NCBI RefSeq assembly: GCF_003345255.1
Contig: NZ_CP029331.1
Coordinates: 2,232,001 to 2,296,000, forward strand
From: Pseudothauera hydrothermalis
GTDB taxonomy: Bacteria > Pseudomonadota > Gammaproteobacteria > Burkholderiales > Rhodocyclaceae
Direction: 5' to 3'
DNA length: 64,000 nucleotides
Below the pieces are notes generated by a model. The model searched no databases, was not told where the DNA came from, and saw only the letters and a list, made by a program, of their open reading frames with translations. How positions within the stretch are numbered: position 1 is the stretch's first letter; every line of letters begins with the position of its first letter. The translations under genes were made by a program, and so were the position numbers. Shown in pieces: positions 18,147 to 26,257 of this stretch.

Positions 18147-18998
18147 ATGATCCAATTCCTGCGCGAGCCGCTCGCCTTTTCCACGCTGGCCGCAGTACTC
18201 GGCCTATTCGTCGGCAGCTTCCTCAACGTGGTGATCCACCGCCTGCCGCGTATGCTCGAACGCGACTGGCAGGCCCAGGCCGCAGAGTTGCGCGGCGAAG
18301 CGCCGCCGGAGACTGAACGCTTCAATCTGGCCACGCCGCGCTCACGCTGCCCGCATTGTGGCCACCTGATCGGCGCACTGGAAAACATTCCGGTGTTCAG
18401 TTATCTGCTCCTGCGCGGCCGCTGCCGGCACTGCAATGCGCCGATCGGCGCCCGCTATCCAGTCGTCGAGCTGCTGTCGGCCGCCTTGTCCGGTTACGCC
18501 GCGTGGCATTTCGGCTTCGGTCTCGCCGCCGCGGGCGCGATGCTCTTCTTGTGGATCATGCTGGTGCTGGCTTTCATCGACCTGGACACCCAGCTTCTGC
18601 CGGACGATCTGACCTTGCCGCTACTCTGGCTCGGGCTGGCGTTCAACCTTTTCGGCACGTTCACCGACTTATCCAGCGCAGTCATCGGCGCCATGGCCGG
18701 CTACTTGTCGCTCTGGTCGGTGTACTGGCTGTTCAAGCTCGCCACCGGCAAGGAAGGCATGGGCTATGGCGACTTCAAACTGCTCGCAGCCATCGGCGCC
18801 TGGCTGGGTTGGCAGATGCTGCCGCTGACCATCCTGTTCTCATCCCTGGTCGGCGCCACGGTCGGTATCGCGCTGATCGTCTTCGCCCGCCACGGGCGCA
18901 GCGTCCCCATCCCCTTTGGCCCCTATCTGGCCGCCGCCGGAGCGCTGGCGCTGTTTTGGGGCGAGGCCATCACACGGGCCTATCTCGGCGGCATCTAA
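18147..18998 (+). CDS. pilD: Prepilin leader peptidase/N-methyltransferase
   Basis: A 283-residue inner-membrane aspartic protease that cleaves and N-methylates type IV prepilins. The N-terminus VLGLFVGSFLNVVIHRLPRM is the family signature. The cytoplasmic zinc tetracysteine is intact (CPHCG and CRHCN). The catalytic aspartates are in FIDLDTQLLPDDL and in the GxGD motif GMGYGDFKLLAAIGAWLGW. Seven to eight hydrophobic segments follow. coaE and zapD, which often follow pilD in betaproteobacteria, are not here; a strong terminator follows instead. Confidence 0.96.
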   Translation: MIQFLREPLAFSTLAAVLGLFVGSFLNVVIHRLPRMLERDWQAQAAELRGEAPPETERFNLATPRSRCPHCGHLIGALENIPVFSYLLLRGRCRHCNAPIGARYPVVELLSAALSGYAAWHFGFGLAAAGAMLFLWIMLVLAFIDLDTQLLPDDLTLPLLWLGLAFNLFGTFTDLSSAVIGAMAGYLSLWSVYWLFKLATGKEGMGYGDFKLLAAIGAWLGWQMLPLTILFSSLVGATVGIALIVFARHGRSVPIPFGPYLAAAGALALFWGEAITRAYLGGI

Positions 18999-19040
18999 CC
19001 CGCCCGAACCGCTTGAAACACAGACCCTGCGCCCCCACAT

Positions 19041-19073
19041 CCGGCGCAACCGGGTGCGCCGGTGCTTTCTTTT
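19041..19073 (+). terminator. Intrinsic terminator after pilBCD
   Basis: CCGGCGCA (19041-19048) pairs perfectly with TGCGCCGG (19055-19062) around a 6-base loop and is followed by TGCTTTCTTTT. It lies 42 bp past the pilD stop and closes the pil operon. Confidence 0.85.
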
Positions 19074-19125
19074 CCCCGATGCTGCGTTGCGTTAGACTTA
19101 CGCACTTGCCTTTCCGGAGGTCCTC

Positions 19126-19389
19126 ATGCCCATTTACGAATATCGTTGCGAGAGCTGCGGGTTCCAGAAGGAACACATCCAGAAAATGAGCGATCCGCAG
19201 CTCGACACCTGCCCGTCCTGCGGTCAGCCCACTTATGTCAAATTACTGTCGGCAGCCGGCTTCCAGCTCAAGGGCAATGGCTGGTACGCCACCGACTTCA
19301 AAGGCGGCAGCAGTGCAGCCCCGGCAAAAGCCGACAATGCGCCGGCCATGGGCGGCTGCGGCGGCAGTTGCGCCTGCCATCCGTCCTGA
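19126..19389 (+). CDS. FmdB-type zinc-ribbon protein
   Basis: An 87-residue protein of the FmdB/CxxC regulatory family. It starts MPIYEYRCESCGFQKEHIQK and has the partner pair CPSCG, forming a four-cysteine zinc ribbon. A low-complexity linker leads to an unusual C-terminal tail, GGCGGSCACHPS, with three more cysteines and a histidine that could bind a second metal. The family takes its name from a putative regulator of formamidase, but most members have no known function. A clear GGAGG lies before the ATG. It is followed 12 bp later by the DUF502 gene and then aspS. Confidence 0.88.
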   Translation: MPIYEYRCESCGFQKEHIQKMSDPQLDTCPSCGQPTYVKLLSAAGFQLKGNGWYATDFKGGSSAAPAKADNAPAMGGCGGSCACHPS

Positions 19390-19401
19390 ACCGACGATCA
19401 C

Positions 19402-20028
19402 GTGAAAAAATACTTCGTCACCGGGCTGCTGATCTGGATTCCGCTGGTCATCACCTTCATGGTGCTGGCCTGGATCGTCGGCACGCTCGACCAGATCGTC
19501 GAATGGCTGCCCAACGGTGTGCACCCACGGACCATACTGGGCTTCAATCTGCCCGGTCTTGGTCTGGTGGTCAGCGTGCTGATCGTATGGCTCACCGGTC
19601 TGGTGGCGGCCAATGTGATTGGTCAACGCCTGGTCGCTTACTGGGAGGCGCTGCTTGCCCGCATCCCGGTGGTGAAGTCACTCTATTACGGCGTCAAACA
19701 GGTTTCCGACACACTGTTTTCCAGCAACGGCCAGGCTTTCCGCAAGGCCCTGCTGGTGCAATACCCGCGTCAGGGCTCATGGACCATCGCTTTTCTGACC
19801 GGTAAACCGGGCGGTGATGCAGTGCGCCATCTGCACGGCGAATATGTCAGCGTGTATGTGCCGACCACGCCCAACCCGACCTCCGGATTTTTCCTGATGA
19901 TGCCCAAAGCGGATGTCATCGAACTGGACATGAGCGTAGACGAAGCGCTCAAATACATCATTTCCATGGGCGTGGTCGCCCCGCCGGCACGCCTCAGCTC
20001 GCAACCAGCCGCGCTGCACAATGAATGA
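19402..20028 (+). CDS. DUF502-family inner-membrane protein
   Basis: A 208-residue membrane protein beginning KKYFVTGLLIWIPLVITFMVLAWIVGTLD, the family signature, with a second membrane segment at LGLVVSVLIVWLTGLVAANVIG. A soluble beta-rich C-terminal domain follows (VKSLYYGVKQVSDTLF, VYVPTTPNPTSGFFLMMPKADVIELDMSVDEALK). The start is GTG. The function is unknown, although the gene is often found next to aspS in betaproteobacteria, as here (63 bp upstream of it). Nothing in the sequence points to a catalytic site. Confidence 0.85.
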   Translation: MKKYFVTGLLIWIPLVITFMVLAWIVGTLDQIVEWLPNGVHPRTILGFNLPGLGLVVSVLIVWLTGLVAANVIGQRLVAYWEALLARIPVVKSLYYGVKQVSDTLFSSNGQAFRKALLVQYPRQGSWTIAFLTGKPGGDAVRHLHGEYVSVYVPTTPNPTSGFFLMMPKADVIELDMSVDEALKYIISMGVVAPPARLSSQPAALHNE

Positions 20029-20091
20029 GCTGCGCCGCCGGATGCGACGCCTTCCATCTTTCATCTAGTTTTTATCCGGAACTCCCAGATC

Positions 20092-21891
20092 ATGCGAACC
20101 CATTACTGCGGCCAGGTAACCGCTGCCGACCTCGATCAAACCGTCATCCTGTGTGGTTGGGTCCATCGCCGACGCGACCACGGCGGGGTGATCTTCATCG
20201 ACCTGCGCGACCGCGAGGGCCTGGTACAGGTGGTGTGCGATCCCGACCGTCCAGAGATGTTTGCCATCGCCGAGTCGGTGCGCAACGAGTTCGTGCTCAA
20301 GTTGAGCGGCCGTGTGCGCCGTCGCCCGACCGGCACCGAAAATGCCAATCTGCGCTCGGGCGAAATCGAAGTCCTGTGCCACGATATCGAAATTCTCAAT
20401 GGCGCGGCCACGCCACCCTTTCAACTGGACGACGAGCATATCTCCGAGACCGTGCGCTTGACCCACCGTGTGGTCGACCTGCGCCGGCCGCAGATGCAAA
20501 AGAACCTGATGCTGCGCCACAAGGTGGCCATGGCCTTCCGGCGTTTCCTCGATGCCCACGGCTTCATCGACATCGAGACGCCGATGCTCACCAAGAGCAC
20601 GCCGGAAGGCGCGCGCGACTACCTGGTGCCTTCGCGTGTGCATCCGGGGCAGTTCTTTGCGCTGCCACAGTCGCCGCAACTGTTCAAGCAAATGCTGATG
20701 ATTGCGGGGTATGACCGCTACTATCAGATCACCAAATGCTTCCGCGACGAGGACCTGCGTGCCGACCGCCAGCCGGAGTTCACCCAGGTCGACCTGGAAA
20801 CCTCCTTCATGGACGAAGAGCAGATCACCGCGCTGGTCGAGGAAATGATCCGCTTCGTGTTCCGTGAAGCGCTCGCAGTCGAGTTACCCAACCCTTTCCC
20901 GCGGCTGACCTATGCCGAAGCGATGCGCCGTTACGGCTCCGACAAGCCCGATCTGCGGGTGACTCTGGAACTGGTCGACATCACCGACGCGGTCACCGAC
21001 GTGGCCTTCAAGGTATTCTCCGGCCCGGCCACCAGCGGCGGGCGTGTGGCGGCGATGCGTGTACCCGGCGGCAGCAGTCTGAGCCGTGGCGAAATCGACG
21101 AACTGACCAAGTTCGTCGGCATCTACGGCGCCAAGGGATTGGCCTACATCAAGGTCAATGACGCCAGCAAACCCAACGAAGAGGGCCTGCAATCGCCCAT
21201 CGTCAAGAATTTGCATGAAGCGGCGCTCACCGCCATCCTTTCGCGCACCGGCGCGCAATCCGGCGACCTGATCTTTTTTGGCGCCGACAAAGCCAAGGTG
21301 GTCAACGATGCATTGGGCACGCTGCGGGTCAAGCTCGGCCACGAGAAGGGTTTTGTCACCGGCGAACAATGGTGCCCGGTGTGGGTGGTGGATTTCCCAA
21401 TGTTCGAGTATGACGAAGAGGACAAGCGCTGGGTAGCCTGCCATCACCCCTTTACCAGCCCCAAGGACGAGCATCTGGAACTACTCGAGAGCAATCCAGG
21501 CCAGTGCCTGGCCAAGGCTTACGATCTGGCGCTCAATGGCTGGGAAATCGGCGGTGGTTCAGTCCGTATTCACCGCGCCGAAGTGCAAACCCAGGTCTTC
21601 AAGGCGCTCAATATCGGCCCCGAGGAACAGCAGGCCAAATTCGGCTTCCTGCTCGACGCGCTCAAGTACGGCGCCCCGCCACACGGCGGCCTGGCCTTTG
21701 GCCTGGACCGCATCGTTACCTTGATGACCGGCGCTGAATCGATCCGCGACGTGATCGCCTTCCCCAAAACCCAGCGTGCCCAATGTCTGCTCACCAACGC
21801 CCCATCGGCCGTGGAGGAAAAGCAATTGCGCGAGCTGCACCTGCGTCTGCGCCAGAAGGCCGACACCCAGATCGAGCCTGCCCGCGACTGA
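20092..21891 (+). CDS. aspS: Aspartyl-tRNA synthetase, probably non-discriminating
   Basis: A 599-residue bacterial-type class II enzyme that charges tRNA-Asp. The N-terminal OB anticodon domain ([23 protein letters not shown]) is followed by the catalytic core with motif 2 ([15 protein letters not shown]), the bacterial GAD insertion, and motif 3 ([14 protein letters not shown]). His30 in RRRDHGG and Gly81 in RRPTG correspond to the residues His31 and Gly83 that make the Pseudomonas aeruginosa enzyme accept tRNA-Asn as well; the E. coli enzyme has Leu at the first position. If so, Asn-tRNA would be made through GatCAB. A terminator follows. Confidence 0.97.
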   Translation: MRTHYCGQVTAADLDQTVILCGWVHRRRDHGGVIFIDLRDREGLVQVVCDPDRPEMFAIAESVRNEFVLKLSGRVRRRPTGTENANLRSGEIEVLCHDIEILNGAATPPFQLDDEHISETVRLTHRVVDLRRPQMQKNLMLRHKVAMAFRRFLDAHGFIDIETPMLTKSTPEGARDYLVPSRVHPGQFFALPQSPQLFKQMLMIAGYDRYYQITKCFRDEDLRADRQPEFTQVDLETSFMDEEQITALVEEMIRFVFREALAVELPNPFPRLTYAEAMRRYGSDKPDLRVTLELVDITDAVTDVAFKVFSGPATSGGRVAAMRVPGGSSLSRGEIDELTKFVGIYGAKGLAYIKVNDASKPNEEGLQSPIVKNLHEAALTAILSRTGAQSGDLIFFGADKAKVVNDALGTLRVKLGHEKGFVTGEQWCPVWVVDFPMFEYDEEDKRWVACHHPFTSPKDEHLELLESNPGQCLAKAYDLALNGWEIGGGSVRIHRAEVQTQVFKALNIGPEEQQAKFGFLLDALKYGAPPHGGLAFGLDRIVTLMTGAESIRDVIAFPKTQRAQCLLTNAPSAVEEKQLRELHLRLRQKADTQIEPARD

Positions 21892-21919
21892 CCCCCGCGC
21901 GCGGCGCTTATGGCAAGAT

Positions 21920-21948
21920 GGGCGAACGGGCAGCCGTTCGCCCATTTT
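21920..21948 (+). terminator. Intrinsic terminator after aspS
   Basis: GGGCGAACGG (21920-21929) pairs perfectly with CCGTTCGCCC (21934-21943) around a 4-base loop and is followed by ATTTTA. It lies 28 bp past the aspS stop. Confidence 0.85.
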
Positions 21949-22033
21949 ACGTTGACCGCGAGCGCTCAAGCCGCCCGGCTGGTGCGCCGATATAAGCTCA
22001 AGGTTTCTCCTTCACTTCAGGCAGTTGCCGCTC

Positions 22034-23683
22034 ATGGCCGATCTTGCGAGCGTCTCCGTGCTGGTCATCGATGCCAATGCCGGCATGCGCGCGCAATTGC
22101 GCAACATGCTGGGCGGGTTCGGCATCGAACGGATCGAGCAGGCATCCAGCGCGGCCGCCGCTCTGCGTCGGCTGCGCGAGGCGCGTTTCGACATCGTGCT
22201 GTGCGAATTCAACCTGGGAGAAGGACAAGACGGTCAGCACTTGCTGGAGGACCTGCGCAGCAACGAAATCATTCCCCTGACCACGCTGTTCATCATGGTC
22301 ACTGCCGAGCGCAACTACGAGCGTGTGGTCAGCACCGCCGAGCTTGCCCCCAACGACTATGTGCTCAAGCCGCTGGCCAGCCATGTGCTGCGTTACCGCC
22401 TGGAACGCGCACTCGACAAGCGGGAAGTTTTCATGCCCGCTTACCGCCGCATCGAAATGGGCGACCCGATCGGAGCGGTAGAGCTATTGCAGCAGGCAGA
22501 ACGCGACCATCCGCGCTACGCCACCGATCTGCTGCGCCTGCAAGCCGAACTGCATCTGTCGATCGGCGAGCTCGATCGAGCTGAAGCTGCCTATCGACAG
22601 GCGCTGCAACGCAAAGCGCTACCCTGGGCCGAGCTGGGTCTGGCGCGCATCGCGGTACTGCGCAAGCACTACACCGACGCCGAGGAACGCCTCACCGGGC
22701 TGATCGCCGAACACGACGACTACATCGACGCCTACGACCTACTGGCGCGCTGCCGCGAACAAGCCGGCCGGCCGGCCGAAGCCTGCGACGCCCTGCTGGC
22801 AGCCACCAAACGCTCCCCGCACCGTCTGGCGCGCCTGCGTCACCTGGGCGAGATCGCCTTGGAGACCGGCGACTTCGGGCGCGCCGAAGAGGCGCTCGCC
22901 GAGGTGGTGCGCAAAGGCAAGGTGTCCAACTTTGCCGACCCCGAAGACCATGTTCGCCTGCTCCAGGCGCAGCTTGGCCAGGGGCAGACCGAAAGCGCCC
23001 GCGCAACCCTGAGCGATCTGGCGCGCAGCATGGCCGGCCAGCCCAAAGCGCCCATCTGCGTTGCACTGGCCCGCGCGCTCTACCACAGTGCAACCGGGGC
23101 GCCGGACAAGGCCCGCGCGGCGTTGCACGAAGCGGTCGCGACCGGGGCGGACAGCAGCCAGTTGTCGATCGGCATGAAGCAGGAATTGGTCAGAGCCTGC
23201 TTCGACAACGAGCTGGATGCCGAAGGCAGCGAACTGGTGCTCGACATCCTGCGCAATACGGCCGACGAGCACACGCTCAACGCCACCCGCGCCGCGCTGC
23301 GCGCGCGCGGCCGCGAACTGCTGGCCGAACAGTTGGAAGAGCGCACCCGCGAGGAGGTGCGTAACCTGGTCGCACGGGGCGCGGCCAAAGCCAAAGCGGG
23401 CGACTTTGACGGCGCGGTGAGCGAAATGATGCACGCAGTGCGCCAAATGCCCGGCAACCCGCATGTATTGTTCAACGCTGCGCTCGCCTTGCTGCGTCAT
23501 GTGGAACACCGCGGCTGGAACGAACGTTTTGCCAGACAGGCCGGCACGCTGATCGCCCGTGCCCGCCGATACGATCCACTCAGCCCACGGTTGGCGGCCA
23601 TCTCCGCCTTCATGCACAGCCTGTTCCAAAAATATGCGGTGCAGCCGAAGGATAACGCCGAGGGCTCGCGCACGACTGCCTGA
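22034..23683 (+). CDS. Receiver-domain TPR protein with Glu at the phosphoacceptor position
   Basis: A 549-residue cytoplasmic protein: an N-terminal receiver-like domain (about 1-125) followed by TPR repeats (about 130-530). The receiver has the switch Thr90 (FIMVTAER) and Lys112 (DYVLKPL), but the normal phosphorylated Asp is Glu58 (IVLCEFNLGEG) and the acidic pair is reduced to one Asp (VIDAN, Asp13). It therefore cannot be phosphorylated in the standard way and may be locked in an active-like state. Repeats such as WAELGLARIAVLRKHYTDAEERL are clear. ATG at 22034 is preferred to the TTG at 22025. It is 13 bp upstream of the barnase-like gene. Confidence 0.85.
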   Translation: MADLASVSVLVIDANAGMRAQLRNMLGGFGIERIEQASSAAAALRRLREARFDIVLCEFNLGEGQDGQHLLEDLRSNEIIPLTTLFIMVTAERNYERVVSTAELAPNDYVLKPLASHVLRYRLERALDKREVFMPAYRRIEMGDPIGAVELLQQAERDHPRYATDLLRLQAELHLSIGELDRAEAAYRQALQRKALPWAELGLARIAVLRKHYTDAEERLTGLIAEHDDYIDAYDLLARCREQAGRPAEACDALLAATKRSPHRLARLRHLGEIALETGDFGRAEEALAEVVRKGKVSNFADPEDHVRLLQAQLGQGQTESARATLSDLARSMAGQPKAPICVALARALYHSATGAPDKARAALHEAVATGADSSQLSIGMKQELVRACFDNELDAEGSELVLDILRNTADEHTLNATRAALRARGRELLAEQLEERTREEVRNLVARGAAKAKAGDFDGAVSEMMHAVRQMPGNPHVLFNAALALLRHVEHRGWNERFARQAGTLIARARRYDPLSPRLAAISAFMHSLFQKYAVQPKDNAEGSRTTA

Positions 23684-23695
23684 ACCGCAACCGCC

Positions 23696-24049
23696 ATGCG
23701 CACCACACTGACCCGTCTGCTTGGCCTTTTCGCACTGGTTGCGGCGCTGACTGGATGCGCGCCGCCGGCCGGCACAAACCACGACCTGCCGCCCGAAGCG
23801 CACGCCACGCTGGCGCTGATCCAATCCGGTGGCCCGTTCCCTTACCGCAAAGACGGCAGCGTGTTCCACAATCGTGAAGGGCTACTGCCCGAACGTCCGC
23901 GCGGCTATTACCGTGAATACACCGTGCCCACGCCCGGTGCCCGTGACCGCGGCGCACGCCGGATCGTCGCCGGCGGACAGCCGCCCGAAGTGTTCTACTA
24001 CACCGAGGACCACTACCGCAGTTTTCGCCGTATCGAGCCGCCGCGATGA
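23696..24049 (+). CDS. Barnase-like guanyl-specific ribonuclease lipoprotein
   Basis: A 117-residue secreted RNase of the N1/T1/barnase family. The N-terminus is a lipoprotein-type signal (LALVAALTGC-like, lipobox LTGC ending at Cys21). The catalytic layout is intact: Glu74 in YYREYTV, Arg88-Arg89 in GARRIVAGG and His106 in YYTEDHYRSF, and the substrate-binding FPYRKDGSVFHNREG is typical. The family cleaves RNA after G. Lipidation would place it outside the cytoplasm or anchored in an envelope membrane. The stop overlaps the start of a barstar-type inhibitor gene (ATGA), so toxin and inhibitor are translationally coupled. Confidence 0.88.
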   Translation: MRTTLTRLLGLFALVAALTGCAPPAGTNHDLPPEAHATLALIQSGGPFPYRKDGSVFHNREGLLPERPRGYYREYTVPTPGARDRGARRIVAGGQPPEVFYYTEDHYRSFRRIEPPR

Positions 24050-24486
24050 CGCCCGACATTTCGCCCAACCAAGAACTGCTCGCCACCCCCGGCGTACACC
24101 CGCTGCCCCCGCACGCACTGCCCGCACTGCTACACGCCGCCCACACTGCCGGCATGCGCCCGTACTGCATCGATTTGTCCGCATGCGACGACAAGGCGGC
24201 TGTCTTGGCAGCGCTGGCCAAAGGCCTATCCTTCCCCGCTTGGTTTGGCCACAACTGGGACGCGCTGGCCGACTGTCTGAGCGATCTGTCATGGCTGCCG
24301 GATCGCTCGGTGGTGGTGGTGTTCGAACACGTCCGGCGGCTCGCAGACAACGCGCCCGACGACTACCGCACCACTCTGGACATTTTTGCCGAAGCGGCCG
24401 AGAGCCAAGCTGCCCAGGGGCGCCGGCTGATGCTCTTTACCCCGTGTTGTCCGCCGCGGCGCAGCGACCGCTCGCCGCCCGCTTGA
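24046..24486 (+). CDS. Barstar-family ribonuclease inhibitor
   Basis: A 146-residue protein of the barstar family, which binds and blocks barnase-type RNases in the cytoplasm. The core pattern is present: YCIDLSACDDKAAVLAALAKGLSFPAWFGHNWDALADCLSDLSWLP, including FGHNWDAL, where barstar contacts the RNase active site. It is longer than Bacillus barstar (89) because of extra N-terminal residues and a Pro/Arg-rich tail, as in other betaproteobacterial members. It is coupled to the RNase gene by a 4-bp overlap. Its 3' end overlaps the convergent CWC gene by 50 bp. Confidence 0.9.
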   Translation: MTPDISPNQELLATPGVHPLPPHALPALLHAAHTAGMRPYCIDLSACDDKAAVLAALAKGLSFPAWFGHNWDALADCLSDLSWLPDRSVVVVFEHVRRLADNAPDDYRTTLDIFAEAAESQAAQGRRLMLFTPCCPPRRSDRSPPA

Positions 24487-24676
24487 GCATCTCTTGCAGA
24501 CACTCGGGGCAATAACAACCGAGCCCGGCGTCCGCCGCCGGCACCGCAAGGCCCGCTGGCAACGCTGCGCACCAACATGCGGGCCATCCGGCCGCCATGC
24601 CACAGGTAAAAGCCGCGCCACAACGCGGGCAGGTGTTGGTGCTGGCCGAATCGGGCATGCGCTCTGTCGTGCTCAT
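24437..24676 (-). CDS. Cysteine-rich CWC family protein
   Basis: A 79-residue small protein matching the Cys-rich CWC family: TCPRCGAAFTCG, then PACWCAALP and CYCPECLQEML. The spaced Cys pairs suggest a metal-binding module, probably zinc. The function is unknown. A GGAGG lies five bases before the ATG. It converges on the barstar gene and overlaps its coding end by 50 bp, so an antisense interaction between the two transcripts is possible. It is separated by 130 bp from the divergent heat-shock gene. Confidence 0.8.
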   Translation of the reverse strand: MSTTERMPDSASTNTCPRCGAAFTCGMAAGWPACWCAALPAGLAVPAADAGLGCYCPECLQEMLKRAASGRCAAADNTG

Positions 24677-24729
24677 TTCCGCCTCCAGGGGCCGTATCGC
24701 CCCGGTCGATCATACAACGCTCCCACCAG

Positions 24730-24757
24730 GTTGAATTCACCGCCACCGCACCTATAT
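24730..24757 (+). promoter_or_regulatory. Heat-shock (sigma-32-type) promoter of the small heat-shock gene
   Basis: GTTGAA (24730-24735) and CCTATAT (24751-24757) match the RpoH pattern (CTTGAAA and CCCATNT) with the right spacing of about 15 bp. The gene downstream is an Hsp20, which fits. Transcription would begin near 24764, some 43 bp before the ATG. Confidence 0.5.
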
Positions 24758-24806
24758 TCGTAGCGCAGGGATTCAATGACCCTACTCTTATAGAGGAGAA
24801 TGCATC

Positions 24807-25223
24807 ATGGCCAACATCATCAACCGCGACCCGTTCGATGATTTGCTCCAAGGCTTTTTCGTTCGGCCGGTGGAATTCGGCCGCTGGGCTGCCGAAGCGC
24901 CGCAGATGCGTGTCGACCTCAGCGAAGACGATGCCGCTTACCGGGTTCATGCGGAATTGCCCGGTGTGAGCAAGGACGACATCCATGTCAGCATCGACGG
25001 CGCAGTGCTGTCGATCAGCGCCGAGCGCAAGCAGGAAAAAGAAGTCAAACAGGGCGAAAAACAACTGCGCACCGAGCGTTATTTCGGCAAGGTATCGCGC
25101 AGCTTCCAACTCGGGCAGGAGGTGGACGAAGCACGCGCCACCGCCAAGTTCAAAGACGGCGTGCTGGAGCTTCATCTGCCCAAAAAAGCCGCCACACAGG
25201 CTCGGCGTCTGACCATCGAATAA
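24807..25223 (+). CDS. Small heat-shock protein (Hsp20 family)
   Basis: A 138-residue ATP-independent chaperone that holds unfolding proteins in large oligomers. The alpha-crystallin domain (about 30-130) shows MRVDLSEDDAAYRVHAELPGVSKDDIHVSIDGAVLSISAERK and the closing AKFKDGVLELHLPKK, with the conserved A-x-x-x-x-G-V-L motif. The N-terminus (FDDLLQGFFVRP) is short. The usual C-terminal I-x-I motif is absent or replaced by RLTIE. A strong AGAGGAGA precedes the ATG and a heat-shock promoter-like sequence lies upstream. Confidence 0.93.
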   Translation: MANIINRDPFDDLLQGFFVRPVEFGRWAAEAPQMRVDLSEDDAAYRVHAELPGVSKDDIHVSIDGAVLSISAERKQEKEVKQGEKQLRTERYFGKVSRSFQLGQEVDEARATAKFKDGVLELHLPKKAATQARRLTIE

Positions 25224-25295
25224 ACGCCGCTGGCGGCGCTGTGCCCGGGCGAGCCAGGTGCCGCCCGGGCGCAATTTTTCCTTCCGCATCCGCGG

Positions 25296-26243
<948 letters not shown>

Positions 26244-26257
26244 CACGCCCACCCCCG

